Below, piece by piece: positions 9,566 to 19,230 of a stretch of 36,687 nt of DNA. The notes under the pieces were generated by a model. That model did no database searches and was not told where the DNA came from. It worked only from the letters and a program-made list of their open reading frames with translations. How positions within the stretch are numbered: the first letter of the stretch is position 1; each line of letters begins with the position of its first letter. Both the position numbers and the translations under genes were made by a program. Source of the DNA: Opitutia bacterium. GTDB taxonomy: Bacteria > Verrucomicrobiota > Verrucomicrobiia > Opitutales > Seribacteraceae. The stretch covers positions 1-36,687 of the forward strand of contig JABGWU010000301.1 of NCBI GenBank assembly GCA_018645475.1, in the 5' to 3' direction.

Positions 9566-11359
9566 TTAGACTGCGTGTCTTTTAATTGCAGGTAAAAGTT
9601 CGGGTGGTCCAAAGCGGATAATGATCTCCTGAATTAATTGCTTGGGAGTTACTTTACCTATGAATCCCAGAGTGTTAAATAAATGGAATAAATAATCCCA
9701 GTTAATCTTTAAAAAGACCGGCTTTAACGGACATTCACGAAAGTGAAGAGTGAGCCATTTTAATCTAAACACATCACCGGTTGAAATAACGGATCGTGCG
9801 GCCAAGTTTTTTGTCTGACTGATCAGGGATCCAATCCCCGTCCGGCGGGCAAAGGATTGCAGGGAAGAAAAAGATATTAATTCAATCCCTCCATCCAACG
9901 GTTTCATGGATAATCCAAACTGATCATTCGCAACCGAGAGAAAACCACGACTGCAACCCAATCGGTCAAATACCTCAGCAAGTGGAGTCTTTCGAAAAAA
10001 ACCGGGCTTTTGCACCGCATAGTTTTCCAGTTGTTCCATGTCGAGAAATTGATCCCAGGTTGATTTTTGGGTAAACAGGGGCTCGTCAATGACCTGTACC
10101 TTTTCATGCTCAAGCAGGGAGGAAATAGTATCCGGATCGAGCCATTTATCCATTACGCACAAACGCCCAATTTTCCCATCCCGATAAGAGCACCAGGCAA
10201 GACTATTTGAACGCACCCGGTCCTGAATTTCTAAATCCTCCTGCAAAGCAAGCCACTGAGGTTCCTGCTGTCCCAACTCGCCCACCGTAACCATGACCTG
10301 CTTCCCACAATCCGCCACTCCAAAATGTCTCCAATTTTGATTATCGGACACCCTGAGCATAGAATTGCCCCCCTCCCCAACCGGGTCGAATCGAAAATCC
10401 GGTTTTTTGTCAAGTACCCGTAAGCGATGCGATTTGGGAAGATCAAAGAATTGAAAGTTATTTTCCGGCATATAACCACCACCCACAATTCCACGAATTT
10501 CCTTCAATTTAAGAAACTCTTCAATGTAATCTGAAAAACAGGTATCCGGTTTCTGATTGGCAAAACCCTTCGCCTCTCCAATCAGTCCATTATTCACAAT
10601 AAAAGTAAGATGTGGTTTTAATTGGGTACCGGATGCATGAACGACCGACTCACGAAGAGAATAGAGAACATCTCCCCGCTTCCCTCCTTCATTTCCACAA
10701 TGATGCATAGCAATGCCTTCCTGTTTCGATCTTCCTTCCACAATTTTATACCATGCCCACCCGTTTGCGAAGGAATAAAGCAATGCACCGTCCGTGCAAA
10801 ACCGTTCAAGTCTAGAATCATCCAGTAGTCTGATTTCCATTTTCCTGAAATCATTCAGGATCTGACTTGCCATACGGGGGACTGATTTTCCCTCAATCAA
10901 ATCATAAAATGGATAATCTTTCATCGATGGATGGGAATAAACTTCCTGAACACCATAGAAATGTTCCCAAACCTGCTGGGTGAACAAGTTAAAGTCATCC
11001 ATTACTCGCCCCCCCGACCATCCATCCAACTTACGCTTTACCTTCTTCCTCCATTTTGGCGAATGGAAGAGCGGATTACTCCGATTTTCAATCAACGCAA
11101 GCCTCTGAACCATTGAAAGATACCACACAACACGATCATCCTTGCGTAAATATTCAATGGCCCAATTCACCGCATCTTTAAACACAACTTTTTGATCGCC
11201 CAGAATGACCCCATTCCCCAAATCTCGAAACATGGATAAATATCTTTTTTTACGGCTCAACTTCTTAAAATAGCACAAAAAATTACATTCCACCAAAAAA
11301 TTTCGATTCAATTCCATAATGACTTTACCCATTTTTAAAATAATTCGATCAAGAATCAC
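9566..11359 (-). CDS. PcfJ-like domain protein of unknown function (start uncertain)
   Basis: 597 aa ORF with MHHCGNEGGKRGDVLYSLRES...KPHLTFIVNNGLIGEAKGFANQKP, resembling the PcfJ H-C / SLR / T-x-E / KGxxNxxP motif series. Confidence 0.6.
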   Translation of the reverse strand: MILDRIILKMGKVIMELNRNFLVECNFLCYFKKLSRKKRYLSMFRDLGNGVILGDQKVVFKDAVNWAIEYLRKDDRVVWYLSMVQRLALIENRSNPLFHSPKWRKKVKRKLDGWSGGRVMDDFNLFTQQVWEHFYGVQEVYSHPSMKDYPFYDLIEGKSVPRMASQILNDFRKMEIRLLDDSRLERFCTDGALLYSFANGWAWYKIVEGRSKQEGIAMHHCGNEGGKRGDVLYSLRESVVHASGTQLKPHLTFIVNNGLIGEAKGFANQKPDTCFSDYIEEFLKLKEIRGIVGGGYMPENNFQFFDLPKSHRLRVLDKKPDFRFDPVGEGGNSMLRVSDNQNWRHFGVADCGKQVMVTVGELGQQEPQWLALQEDLEIQDRVRSNSLAWCSYRDGKIGRLCVMDKWLDPDTISSLLEHEKVQVIDEPLFTQKSTWDQFLDMEQLENYAVQKPGFFRKTPLAEVFDRLGCSRGFLSVANDQFGLSMKPLDGGIELISFSSLQSFARRTGIGSLISQTKNLAARSVISTGDVFRLKWLTLHFRECPLKPVFLKINWDYLFHLFNTLGFIGKVTPKQLIQEIIIRFGPPELLPAIKRHAV

Positions 11360-11361
11360 AG

Positions 11362-11390
11362 TTGACAGATATTATGCAGAATCCTAACTT
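11362..11390 (+). promoter_or_regulatory. Candidate sigma70-type promoter for the RCC1 gene
   Basis: TTGACA (11362-11367), 17-bp spacer, TAACTT (11385-11390), 27 bp before the ATG at 11418. Confidence 0.35.
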
Positions 11391-11417
11391 TTATTACAAA
11401 TCTCCACTAGTATATAC

Positions 11418-14234
11418 ATGAAATTATTCCTCAACTCGCTGATTTTTGTACTTTTCATAACCCAACTGTTCTCTTCTCAACCGGTTCCCTACTCGGGCAA
11501 GGTGGCAATCCGGGGGATTAATTTTTCCGGTGAGGCACACTTTACTTTTTCCCTGACCGATCCCAAAGGGGGTATAAAATGGAGAAATGGTAAGGATGCC
11601 AAGGATACCATCAAGGTATCCATTTCCAACGGACGGTACAATGTACTGCTTGGTGGACAGGGTATGAATTCCCTACCCCCTGAACTTTTTCTCAATCACG
11701 ACAAACTATTCCTTCAGGTCCATCTCGACTTAAAGGATGGAAAAGGACTCCAGCACCTCGGGCCCGATCAGCGAATAACCAGTTCCCCGCGTTCCCTAGT
11801 TGCAGAAATTGCCAAAGTAGCCGAACGTGCAAAAGTGGCGGATACTATTTCCTCCGGTGTAATCTCTAAGGATTCGCTTGATTCTGCATTGCTTGATCAC
11901 CTCACCCCACTGCTCAAACCATCCTTTTCCGGCAAAATGCCAGATATTGTGGAAAAGAAAGGAAAATCAATCGCCCTGCAGGCACCCCATTCAACCGGTG
12001 CTCATTTATCCTACCAATGGAAAAAAGATGGTGTTCCAATTACCGGAGCAACCTCCTCCCAATTGATCATTCAGAATCATAATGATCATAAATACACCGT
12101 AAGTGTAAGCAATGCCTTTGGCTCCACTTCCGAATCGACCCGTTTACGGATTGCCCTTGGTGGGACCGGTGTCTTTTCTTCATCCACTTTTTCTCACTTC
12201 ATTGACGAAAACGGGGCTCTATGGGGAATGGGTATTAATGATCATGGGCGATTAGGCATAGCTATTGGCGACCAAAAATGGCGTTCTTCTCCCACCCGTA
12301 TTCTCGATAAAAATGTTTCATCTATTTCCAATAATTATCTGCATGCTCTTATTTTAAAAAATAATGGATCACTATGGGGAATGGGATACAATGGCGACTC
12401 TCCAATTAAGCCAGGAAGTGGAAGTGTTGAAATTCCACATCAAATTCTTGATTCAAATGTATCCGCAATTTCAGCTGGTGATGGGTATTCTCTATTTTTG
12501 AAAAAGAATGGATCGCTATGGGGAATGGGAAGAAATTCGGATGGTCAATTAGGGCTGGGGCATACCAATAAACAAACCAACCCCGTACAAATCATTTCCA
12601 AAAATGTACTCGCTATGGCAGCAGGTTATAAACATTCCCTGTTTATTAAAAATGATGGTTCACTCTGGGGAATGGGAAGAAATCCGGATGGACGACTTGG
12701 TGATGGAACCACCACAGACCGTCATCAACCGGTCAGGATTATCGAATCGAATGTACGGGCTATTGCACTGGGACATTCTCACTCTCTCTTTCTTAAAACC
12801 GATGGATCACTCTGGGGAATCGGAAATAATTGGAATGGGCAATTGGGGGACGGTACAACCACAAATAAAACTACGCCCGTAAAATTGATCGATTCAAATG
12901 TGATTAAGATATCTTCTTTTAAGGATAATTCTTATTACCTGTTGAATGATGGCCAACTTTGGGGCATGGGCACTAATAACTATGGGCAACTGGGGACTGG
13001 TTCAGTAACTGATAAAATCCTCACTCCTGTAAAAGTGGCTGACCATGTAAACCGAATGTGTGCTGGAGATGAATGCCTGATTTATGAAAAAATCGATGGT
13101 ACCCTATGGAGACTTGGAAAAAATACTAGTGGAAAATTGGGAAATGGTGTAACCATGCATTTTCCCTCACCCACAGAAATTGTCAGTTCAGGAGTGACAA
13201 AACTACCCATTAAGTCTGGAAACCACTCTTCCCTATTCATCAAAAATGATGGTTCTCTTTGGGCCATGGGAAATAATGGAGGTGGAAAATTGGGAAATGG
13301 AAATTCAATTCACCAATATATTCCGGTAAAAATAGTGGATGAAAATGTGACCCTCTCTTCAGCGGGAAATGGTCATAGTCTTTTTATCAAAAATGATGGT
13401 TCTCTTTGGGCCATGGGTAGCAACGGGTGGGGGCAACTTGGAGATGGGACCACCAGTAATCGCCCCACCCCCGTAAAAGTGGTGGATAAAAATGTAAGCT
13501 ATGCGAGTGCAGGGTATGAACACTCTGCATTTGTGAAAAATGATGGTTCTCTTTGGACAATGGGGAAAAATAAAAACGGCCCGTTAGGAGATGGGACCAC
13601 CACAACTCGCTCCACCCCCGTAAAAGTGGTGGATAAAAATGTAACGCAAGTCGCAACCTGGGGACATACCATGTTTATTAAGAATGACGGATCCCTTTGG
13701 GGGGTGGGAGGCAACAGCGATGGAAAGATTGGAGACGGTACGACTACCCATAGGTCAACACCCATTCAAGTGGTGAATAGCGATGTGACCCAAGTGGCAG
13801 TCCATGACCATACCCTCTTTATAAAAACCAATGGTTCCCTCTGGGGAATGGGAAAAAATCACACTGGCCAATTGGGGGACGGGAGCACAAATCATTCAAA
13901 AACTCCGAAACAAATAGTAAGTTCGGGCGTTATCAAAATAGGAGCCGGATGGAAAAACAGTGCTTTTGTAAAATCCGACGGTTCACTCTGGACGATGGGG
14001 AATAATGATTACGGACAATTGGGAACAGGGGATTTTAATTCGAGCCTGGTACCCGTAAAAATAATTAACAATGGAGTGGCCGATGTTGCCTGTGGCTCGA
14101 AGCACACATTGGTAAAAATGACAAATGGTTCATTAAAAGCTTTTGGATCTTCAGAATGGGGGCAGCTTGGTATTGACCGCCCACTCTACCGGCTTACTCC
14201 TTACCAAATTCCCCATAAATTACTACCCGAATAA
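11418..14234 (+). CDS. Secreted RCC1-repeat protein with Ig-like domain
   Basis: Signal peptide MKLFLNSLIFVLFITQLFSS; Ig-like LSYQWKKDGVPITGATSSQLIIQN..YTVSVSNAFGS; 14 units of the form GSLWGMGxNxxGQLGDGTTTxRxTPVKVVDxNV. Confidence 0.9.
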   Translation: MKLFLNSLIFVLFITQLFSSQPVPYSGKVAIRGINFSGEAHFTFSLTDPKGGIKWRNGKDAKDTIKVSISNGRYNVLLGGQGMNSLPPELFLNHDKLFLQVHLDLKDGKGLQHLGPDQRITSSPRSLVAEIAKVAERAKVADTISSGVISKDSLDSALLDHLTPLLKPSFSGKMPDIVEKKGKSIALQAPHSTGAHLSYQWKKDGVPITGATSSQLIIQNHNDHKYTVSVSNAFGSTSESTRLRIALGGTGVFSSSTFSHFIDENGALWGMGINDHGRLGIAIGDQKWRSSPTRILDKNVSSISNNYLHALILKNNGSLWGMGYNGDSPIKPGSGSVEIPHQILDSNVSAISAGDGYSLFLKKNGSLWGMGRNSDGQLGLGHTNKQTNPVQIISKNVLAMAAGYKHSLFIKNDGSLWGMGRNPDGRLGDGTTTDRHQPVRIIESNVRAIALGHSHSLFLKTDGSLWGIGNNWNGQLGDGTTTNKTTPVKLIDSNVIKISSFKDNSYYLLNDGQLWGMGTNNYGQLGTGSVTDKILTPVKVADHVNRMCAGDECLIYEKIDGTLWRLGKNTSGKLGNGVTMHFPSPTEIVSSGVTKLPIKSGNHSSLFIKNDGSLWAMGNNGGGKLGNGNSIHQYIPVKIVDENVTLSSAGNGHSLFIKNDGSLWAMGSNGWGQLGDGTTSNRPTPVKVVDKNVSYASAGYEHSAFVKNDGSLWTMGKNKNGPLGDGTTTTRSTPVKVVDKNVTQVATWGHTMFIKNDGSLWGVGGNSDGKIGDGTTTHRSTPIQVVNSDVTQVAVHDHTLFIKTNGSLWGMGKNHTGQLGDGSTNHSKTPKQIVSSGVIKIGAGWKNSAFVKSDGSLWTMGNNDYGQLGTGDFNSSLVPVKIINNGVADVACGSKHTLVKMTNGSLKAFGSSEWGQLGIDRPLYRLTPYQIPHKLLPE
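12170..14234 (+). repeat. Tandem RCC1 repeat array (14 units, about 150 bp each, intragenic)
   Basis: Counted by eye in the translated ORF; units 8-10 share near-identical DNA such as aaaaatgatggttctctttgg and cacccccgtaaaagtggtggataaaaatgtaa. Confidence 0.85.
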
Positions 14235-14268
14235 TGAGACCACTTTTTTATTATTCAAAAAAAGACAA

Positions 14269-15936
14269 TTAGTCGGGTAAAGAAATGGTACTGACCCGGG
14301 TATTATTATCCGGGTTAATATCAGTATGTCCGCCCAGTCGGAGTTGTGAAGAAATCCTTACCCCTTTGCCCGACTCTCCGCTTCCATCCAAAAATAATTT
14401 TTCACTCCTTGTTTCCCCGGGGTTTAAATTATTAAAGATATAATTTTTCACAACCCCTCGGTATTCCACCTCCAAACTGACATTGTTAAGCCAAGCGGTC
14501 CCCTGATTCTGAACGGAAACCAAAAAAGGAGTGGTTCCCCCTTTCATTTCCTCGGGATCAAAATAGTACCCGACAATCGCACCGTCATGTAAATCGGGCA
14601 CATTCCGATTTTCAATCCGGCCGACATTTAAAATGCCGTTTCCAGTAAATTCATCAAAGCCCGGTTTCTCGGATTCGTTGGAATATTTATAAAGTAAATC
14701 AATCGTTTGTTCAGGTAAAAGATTTGGGTTTTTCGAAATCTCCGCAGCCAATGCACCACTCACAAATGCAGTGGCTGTGGATGTCCCGCTAAAGGAGACA
14801 AAGCCTTCATCCTCCCACGCGGTAAATACACCAACCCCGGGTGCGGCAATATCCACCCCATCCCCGTAATTGGCAAAGGTGGATTGCCTACCATTGGCAT
14901 CAACCGAGGTGACCCCGATCACATTTTCAAATTTTGCCGGGTAGGATACTCCCTTGACTCCTTCATTACCGACCGCGGCCACAACAATTGCACCCCGCTC
15001 GCGGGCATAATCAACCGCATTTTTAAGCACCGTACTCCCGCCCGTTCCACCGAGGCTCAAATTGATTACCTGGGCCCCACGGTTTGCCGCTTCCACAATT
15101 CCCTTGGCCACGGTAAAAGAATCTCCCTCCCCTTCCCCATCAAGTACCCGAATAGAAAGTAGGGATGCAGATGGAGAGACTCCCCATTTACCCAGATCAT
15201 TCCCTGCAATAATGGATGCAATCGCAGTGCCATGCCCTTTGGAGCTACCCCCACCACCAATCAGATCAATTTCCTCTATGCTTACACCATCCAAATTGGA
15301 GTGAGTTTGATCGATACCGGAGTCAAGAATAGCCACCTTGACCCCCCTGCCCCAATCCTGCCTGTCTTGGGGGGTACCCATCCAGTCATCTGCACTGGAA
15401 CCAAATCCCTTCTCACCTTCAAGAAATTCAGCACGGGGTAATTCAGGTGCTCGAACACGATAGTTATAATTGGGTTCTTCCCTAGTATCCGTTTCATCAA
15501 AATATCGGGATGCTTTTTCCAAATCGGAAACTCTTAATCGAACCGTTTTCAATTCTGCCGATCGGTCTCTCACTATAAATCCATTCGCTTTTGCCTCCTT
15601 AAGGAATGCCTGCATGTCTTGGGTGGTAGCAAATCCGAGAGTCAAGTCTTCAAGTATCGGTGAATCCATTAACATACTCAAATCGAGCTCAGGTTTGCTC
15701 TGTCTGGGAAAAAAAGGTTCTTCTTTTAGGTTTTGTTGGGGGTTGGAAAGAGGAACCATTTCTTCGGTTTTGTCGGTTCCTTCTTGCGAGTTGAGAGTTT
15801 GCACAAATTCACTAGAGTCTTTATTAAAAGTTTTCCACAATGTAAAACCCAGCAATACAAAAAGTAAGAGACCGAATCCAATTAACAAACGATTGAACAT
15901 AATCCTTAATTTTGTCATTACCCGACCGGGTCGCAA
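14269..15936 (-). CDS. Membrane-anchored subtilisin-like (S8) serine protease with CARDB-like C-terminus
   Basis: Asp VKVAILDSGIDQTHSNL, His GHGTAIASIIAG, Ser SFSGTSTATAFVSGALA; N-terminal TM. An ATG at 15918 is more likely than the TTG at 15936. Confidence 0.9.
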   Translation of the reverse strand: MRPGRVMTKLRIMFNRLLIGFGLLLFVLLGFTLWKTFNKDSSEFVQTLNSQEGTDKTEEMVPLSNPQQNLKEEPFFPRQSKPELDLSMLMDSPILEDLTLGFATTQDMQAFLKEAKANGFIVRDRSAELKTVRLRVSDLEKASRYFDETDTREEPNYNYRVRAPELPRAEFLEGEKGFGSSADDWMGTPQDRQDWGRGVKVAILDSGIDQTHSNLDGVSIEEIDLIGGGGSSKGHGTAIASIIAGNDLGKWGVSPSASLLSIRVLDGEGEGDSFTVAKGIVEAANRGAQVINLSLGGTGGSTVLKNAVDYARERGAIVVAAVGNEGVKGVSYPAKFENVIGVTSVDANGRQSTFANYGDGVDIAAPGVGVFTAWEDEGFVSFSGTSTATAFVSGALAAEISKNPNLLPEQTIDLLYKYSNESEKPGFDEFTGNGILNVGRIENRNVPDLHDGAIVGYYFDPEEMKGGTTPFLVSVQNQGTAWLNNVSLEVEYRGVVKNYIFNNLNPGETRSEKLFLDGSGESGKGVRISSQLRLGGHTDINPDNNTRVSTISLPD

Positions 15937-15965
15937 GGAGATTTACAATTTGATTCATTTTCCCC

Positions 15966-16970
15966 ATGACTGACTTTATTATCGTTGGGCATGGACTTGC
16001 CGGTTCCGTAATGGCCCATTATCTTATTGCCCGTGGGCAAAAAGTAACGGTCATCGATGCCGGTCTAGCCCATTCCGCAAGTTCTGTTTCCGTGGGGTTG
16101 GTCAATCCGTTAATTGGACCAAAACTCAATCCGCCTTTTATGATTACTGAATGCCTGATTGAAAATGAATTATTTTTCCGACAGTGCGAACGGGCTTGGG
16201 GAAGCAACTTCTACCGATCTATCCCGCTTCATCGGCTCTTTATTTCCGAAAAACAAAAAGATACCTGGAATGAAATGGAAAAAAATTCCGATTTTATTCA
16301 ATTTCAAGATGGGCAATGGAGCACTGCTCATTATGAGGAAATGGGCATACAAGCTCCTCTAGGTGCAGGGATCACAAAAAATGCATGGCAACTCGATGTA
16401 CCCAGTTTTCTTCAAGCGAGTAAAGATTATTTAATTGCAAACAAGGCATGGAAAAATTCCGCCTTTCAAGAGGAAAATAAACAAGACTCACCGAAAATTA
16501 TTTTTTGTGAAGGTTTTCGGGTGCTTGAAAATCCATGGTTTAAATATCTTCCCTTTGCACCGGCCAGGGGAGAAGTTTTGACCGTTCAATCTGAAATTGA
16601 TTTGGCACTGAGCAATGGTTCCTGGCATCTACCGGGCTTTGAAGATTATGCTTATCTGGGCTCCACATGGGATCACCAAAATCTGGTATCCGGCCCGACT
16701 GAAAAGGGGAAAAAAGAAATATTACGAAAATGTGATTTTGTAGATTTTAGTAAAAAAGATTTCCCACAACACTTAAGCGGTGTTCGATCCGGGACCAAAG
16801 ATAGGCATCCGATTATTGGAGTTCATCCGAACCATAAAAATTTATTTCTCTTTAATGGCTTTGGATCGAGAGGAACATCAACCATCCCACACTACGCAAA
16901 AAAAATGACTGATTTTCTTTTGGATGATCGCACCCTTCCATCCGAGGCAAATTTAAATCGGTTTGAATAA
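15966..16970 (+). CDS. FAD-dependent oxidoreductase (DAO family)
   Basis: DFIIVGHGLAGSVMAHYLIARGQKVTVIDAG Rossmann motif; SGVRSGTKDRHPIIG near the C-terminus. Confidence 0.85.
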   Translation: MTDFIIVGHGLAGSVMAHYLIARGQKVTVIDAGLAHSASSVSVGLVNPLIGPKLNPPFMITECLIENELFFRQCERAWGSNFYRSIPLHRLFISEKQKDTWNEMEKNSDFIQFQDGQWSTAHYEEMGIQAPLGAGITKNAWQLDVPSFLQASKDYLIANKAWKNSAFQEENKQDSPKIIFCEGFRVLENPWFKYLPFAPARGEVLTVQSEIDLALSNGSWHLPGFEDYAYLGSTWDHQNLVSGPTEKGKKEILRKCDFVDFSKKDFPQHLSGVRSGTKDRHPIIGVHPNHKNLFLFNGFGSRGTSTIPHYAKKMTDFLLDDRTLPSEANLNRFE

Positions 16971-16977
16971 TTAAAAA

Positions 16978-17532
16978 TTGATGAGATTGACTGAACAGGC
17001 ACATAGCGAATTGGATAAGTTTGTTCATGCCGGAGATTTCGCAATAGATGCAACATTGGGTAATGGATACGATACTCAATTCCTTGCCCAAAAAGTCGGA
17101 CCGGACGGAGGAGTCTATGCTTTTGATATTCAGAAAGAATCAATGGAACAAAGTACACGCTTGCTGGAAAAACAGCTACTCGTAAACCGGGTAAATTTTA
17201 CTCAATCCTGCCATAGTAAAATGCTTGAGCATGTCCCAGTTAACATGCTCGGTAAGATTAAAGCTGTCACCTTTAACCTGGGATATTTACCGGGAGGTGA
17301 TCAAAATATTATAACACAACCAAACACCACATTGTCTGCCCTAAAACAAGCTCAACTTTGCTTATCCGATGATGGAGTCATATCCCTGATCGCCTATCGG
17401 GGGCACGATGGAGGGAAATACGAATTCGAGGAAATCGAAAATTTGATCAAGCAGAAAAATTGGCCGGTCCAAAAAATACCCGGGAATGAAACACCCGACT
17501 CACCTGTGCTCTTTTTAATGGATAAAGCTTAA
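16978..17532 (+). CDS. Class I SAM-dependent methyltransferase (YtqB-like rRNA methylase family)
   Basis: DFAIDATLGNGYDTQFLAQKVGPDGGVYAFDIQ; AVTFNLGYLPGGDQNIITQPNTTLSAL. Confidence 0.85.
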   Translation: MMRLTEQAHSELDKFVHAGDFAIDATLGNGYDTQFLAQKVGPDGGVYAFDIQKESMEQSTRLLEKQLLVNRVNFTQSCHSKMLEHVPVNMLGKIKAVTFNLGYLPGGDQNIITQPNTTLSALKQAQLCLSDDGVISLIAYRGHDGGKYEFEEIENLIKQKNWPVQKIPGNETPDSPVLFLMDKA

Positions 17533-18716
17533 AGTGAGGCGGATGGATCGACTTCTAATTCGTAATCAACATCATTTCTGCCAAACCCGAATAATTTTAA
17601 AAATTCTTCCTGATAAAGTTCAAAACTGGTTAATTCCTTCAAGTTTTCGGTGGTAATGCTTGGCCAAATCTCAATTATTTTTTCCTGAACTATCGGATCC
17701 ATTTCCCAGTCATCCAACCGGATTCTATTTTCCTCGTCCACTAAAGTATCCCCTTCTCCGTAGAGACGATCTTTAAATAACCTACAGGTTTGCTCAATGC
17801 ATCCTTCATGCGTTCCCATCTCTTTCATAATTTTATAAAGAATTGATACATAAAGAGGAACAACAGGGATGGCAGAACTTGCTTGAGTAACCAATGCTTT
17901 ATTAACTGAAACATATGCCTTTCCGGAACCAGCATTTCTCATCTTTTCAGAGATCCGTGCTGCAGAATTTTCCAAATGTAATTTAGCCTGTCCAATCGTT
18001 CCGTTTCTATAAATAGGCTGTGTGACTTGCGGTCCAATGTAGGAATAAGCAATGTTTAAACAGTTGGGTGAAAGTAAACCAGCGTCGAGTAAAACATCAG
18101 TCCAACTTTCCCAATCCTCGCCTCCCATCACTTTTTCTGTCTGTGCAATTTCATCTTCAGATGCCGGATCGATCGTAACTTCTTTCACTTCCTGTTTATC
18201 TGTGTCTAAAGTCTTGTTCTTATATATTGCCCCAATTGGTTTCAGGCAGGCCCGGTAAGATACACCATCTTTAGGATCTGTGCGTCGAGGAGAAGCAAGG
18301 CTATAAATGACCAAATCAAATTGCCCGCCAAATTCCTTCGCCTTTACCACCACTTCATCTTTGATTTCGTTTGAAAAAGCATCTCCGTTTATATCCTCAG
18401 CTTGTAATCCTGCCTCTTTAGCCAACTTGCAAAAAGCCTGGGAATTATAAAACCCTGCACTTGCAGTTCTTTCACCCGCGGGGGGGCGTTCGAAATAAAC
18501 TCCAAGTGTATCCGCACCACAGGAAAATGCCGCCGAAATTCGGGAAGATAAGCCATACCCAGTTGAAGAGCCAATCACTAATACGCGTTTGGGTTTATGT
18601 TCGTGAAAAATTTCCTGACTCTTTGCGTAGGCAACTTGCTCACGAATATTCTCCAGACAGCCAGTCGGGTGAGAGGTTATACATACGAAGCCCTTGATTC
18701 TAGGTTTGATGATCAT
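17529..18716 (-). CDS. fabV: Trans-2-enoyl-CoA/enoyl-ACP reductase FabV
   Basis: MIIKPRIKGFVCITSHPTGCLENIREQVAYAK; VLVIGSSTGYGLSSRI; LVIYSLASPRRTDP. Confidence 0.95.
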   Translation of the reverse strand: MIIKPRIKGFVCITSHPTGCLENIREQVAYAKSQEIFHEHKPKRVLVIGSSTGYGLSSRISAAFSCGADTLGVYFERPPAGERTASAGFYNSQAFCKLAKEAGLQAEDINGDAFSNEIKDEVVVKAKEFGGQFDLVIYSLASPRRTDPKDGVSYRACLKPIGAIYKNKTLDTDKQEVKEVTIDPASEDEIAQTEKVMGGEDWESWTDVLLDAGLLSPNCLNIAYSYIGPQVTQPIYRNGTIGQAKLHLENSAARISEKMRNAGSGKAYVSVNKALVTQASSAIPVVPLYVSILYKIMKEMGTHEGCIEQTCRLFKDRLYGEGDTLVDEENRIRLDDWEMDPIVQEKIIEIWPSITTENLKELTSFELYQEEFLKLFGFGRNDVDYELEVDPSASL

Positions 18717-18816
18717 TTATATAAGAATTACTATTTTAAAAAGTTATGGTATATTGAAAGGTATGATTTACATACCATTGATTCATCGATAGTAGAAGAT
18801 CAATATTTATTCATTA

Positions 18817-19212
18817 GTGAGTTCCAAGCATTCAAATTATAAAAAGTTAACTTCTTTCAATGAAAGAAGATTACTTGCAAATTTTCTCGAATTACCCATG
18901 GGAGAAGATATTAGCAAGCAGCGCGAGCCGATAAGTATGAAAGATTTGATTGAGAAAACATGGGCGAATTGGGGGATGGGTGAAGAAAAAACTCCCGAAC
19001 AATCAATATCAGAAAATTGGCATAAAATTGTTGGAAAAAAACTCAATATGAAATGTGCACCCGAGAGACTACAGCCATCTAATGGCATGCTCTATGTCAA
19101 GACATCCGGTGGTCCGGTTAAACAGGAACTATCTTTTCAAAAAAAGAGCATTCTCGCCAAGATCAAGCAATTAGAAGGTTGCAGCGAAGTAAAAGATCTA
19201 AAATTCACCTAA
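18817..19212 (+). CDS. DUF721/DciA-like protein (start uncertain)
   Basis: ENWHKIVGKKLNMKCAPERLQPSNGMLYVKTSGGPVKQELSFQKKSILAKI resembles the DUF721 core. Confidence 0.75.
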   Translation: MSSKHSNYKKLTSFNERRLLANFLELPMGEDISKQREPISMKDLIEKTWANWGMGEEKTPEQSISENWHKIVGKKLNMKCAPERLQPSNGMLYVKTSGGPVKQELSFQKKSILAKIKQLEGCSEVKDLKFT

Positions 19213-19230
19213 CTGTTATCGAATCGTACC

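Noticed and set aside
13387-13765. Two overlapping - strand ORFs with internal repeats (LHFYPPLLRGW)
   Set aside because: The repeats merely mirror the RCC1 repeat DNA on the opposite strand.
12170-14234. Regular repeats at about 150-bp spacing considered as CRISPR or satellite DNA
   Set aside because: They are in-frame RCC1 protein repeats with coding-type divergence.
15470-15973. 167-aa + strand ORF opposite the S8 protease
   Set aside because: Shadow of the protease coding frame; no domain signature.
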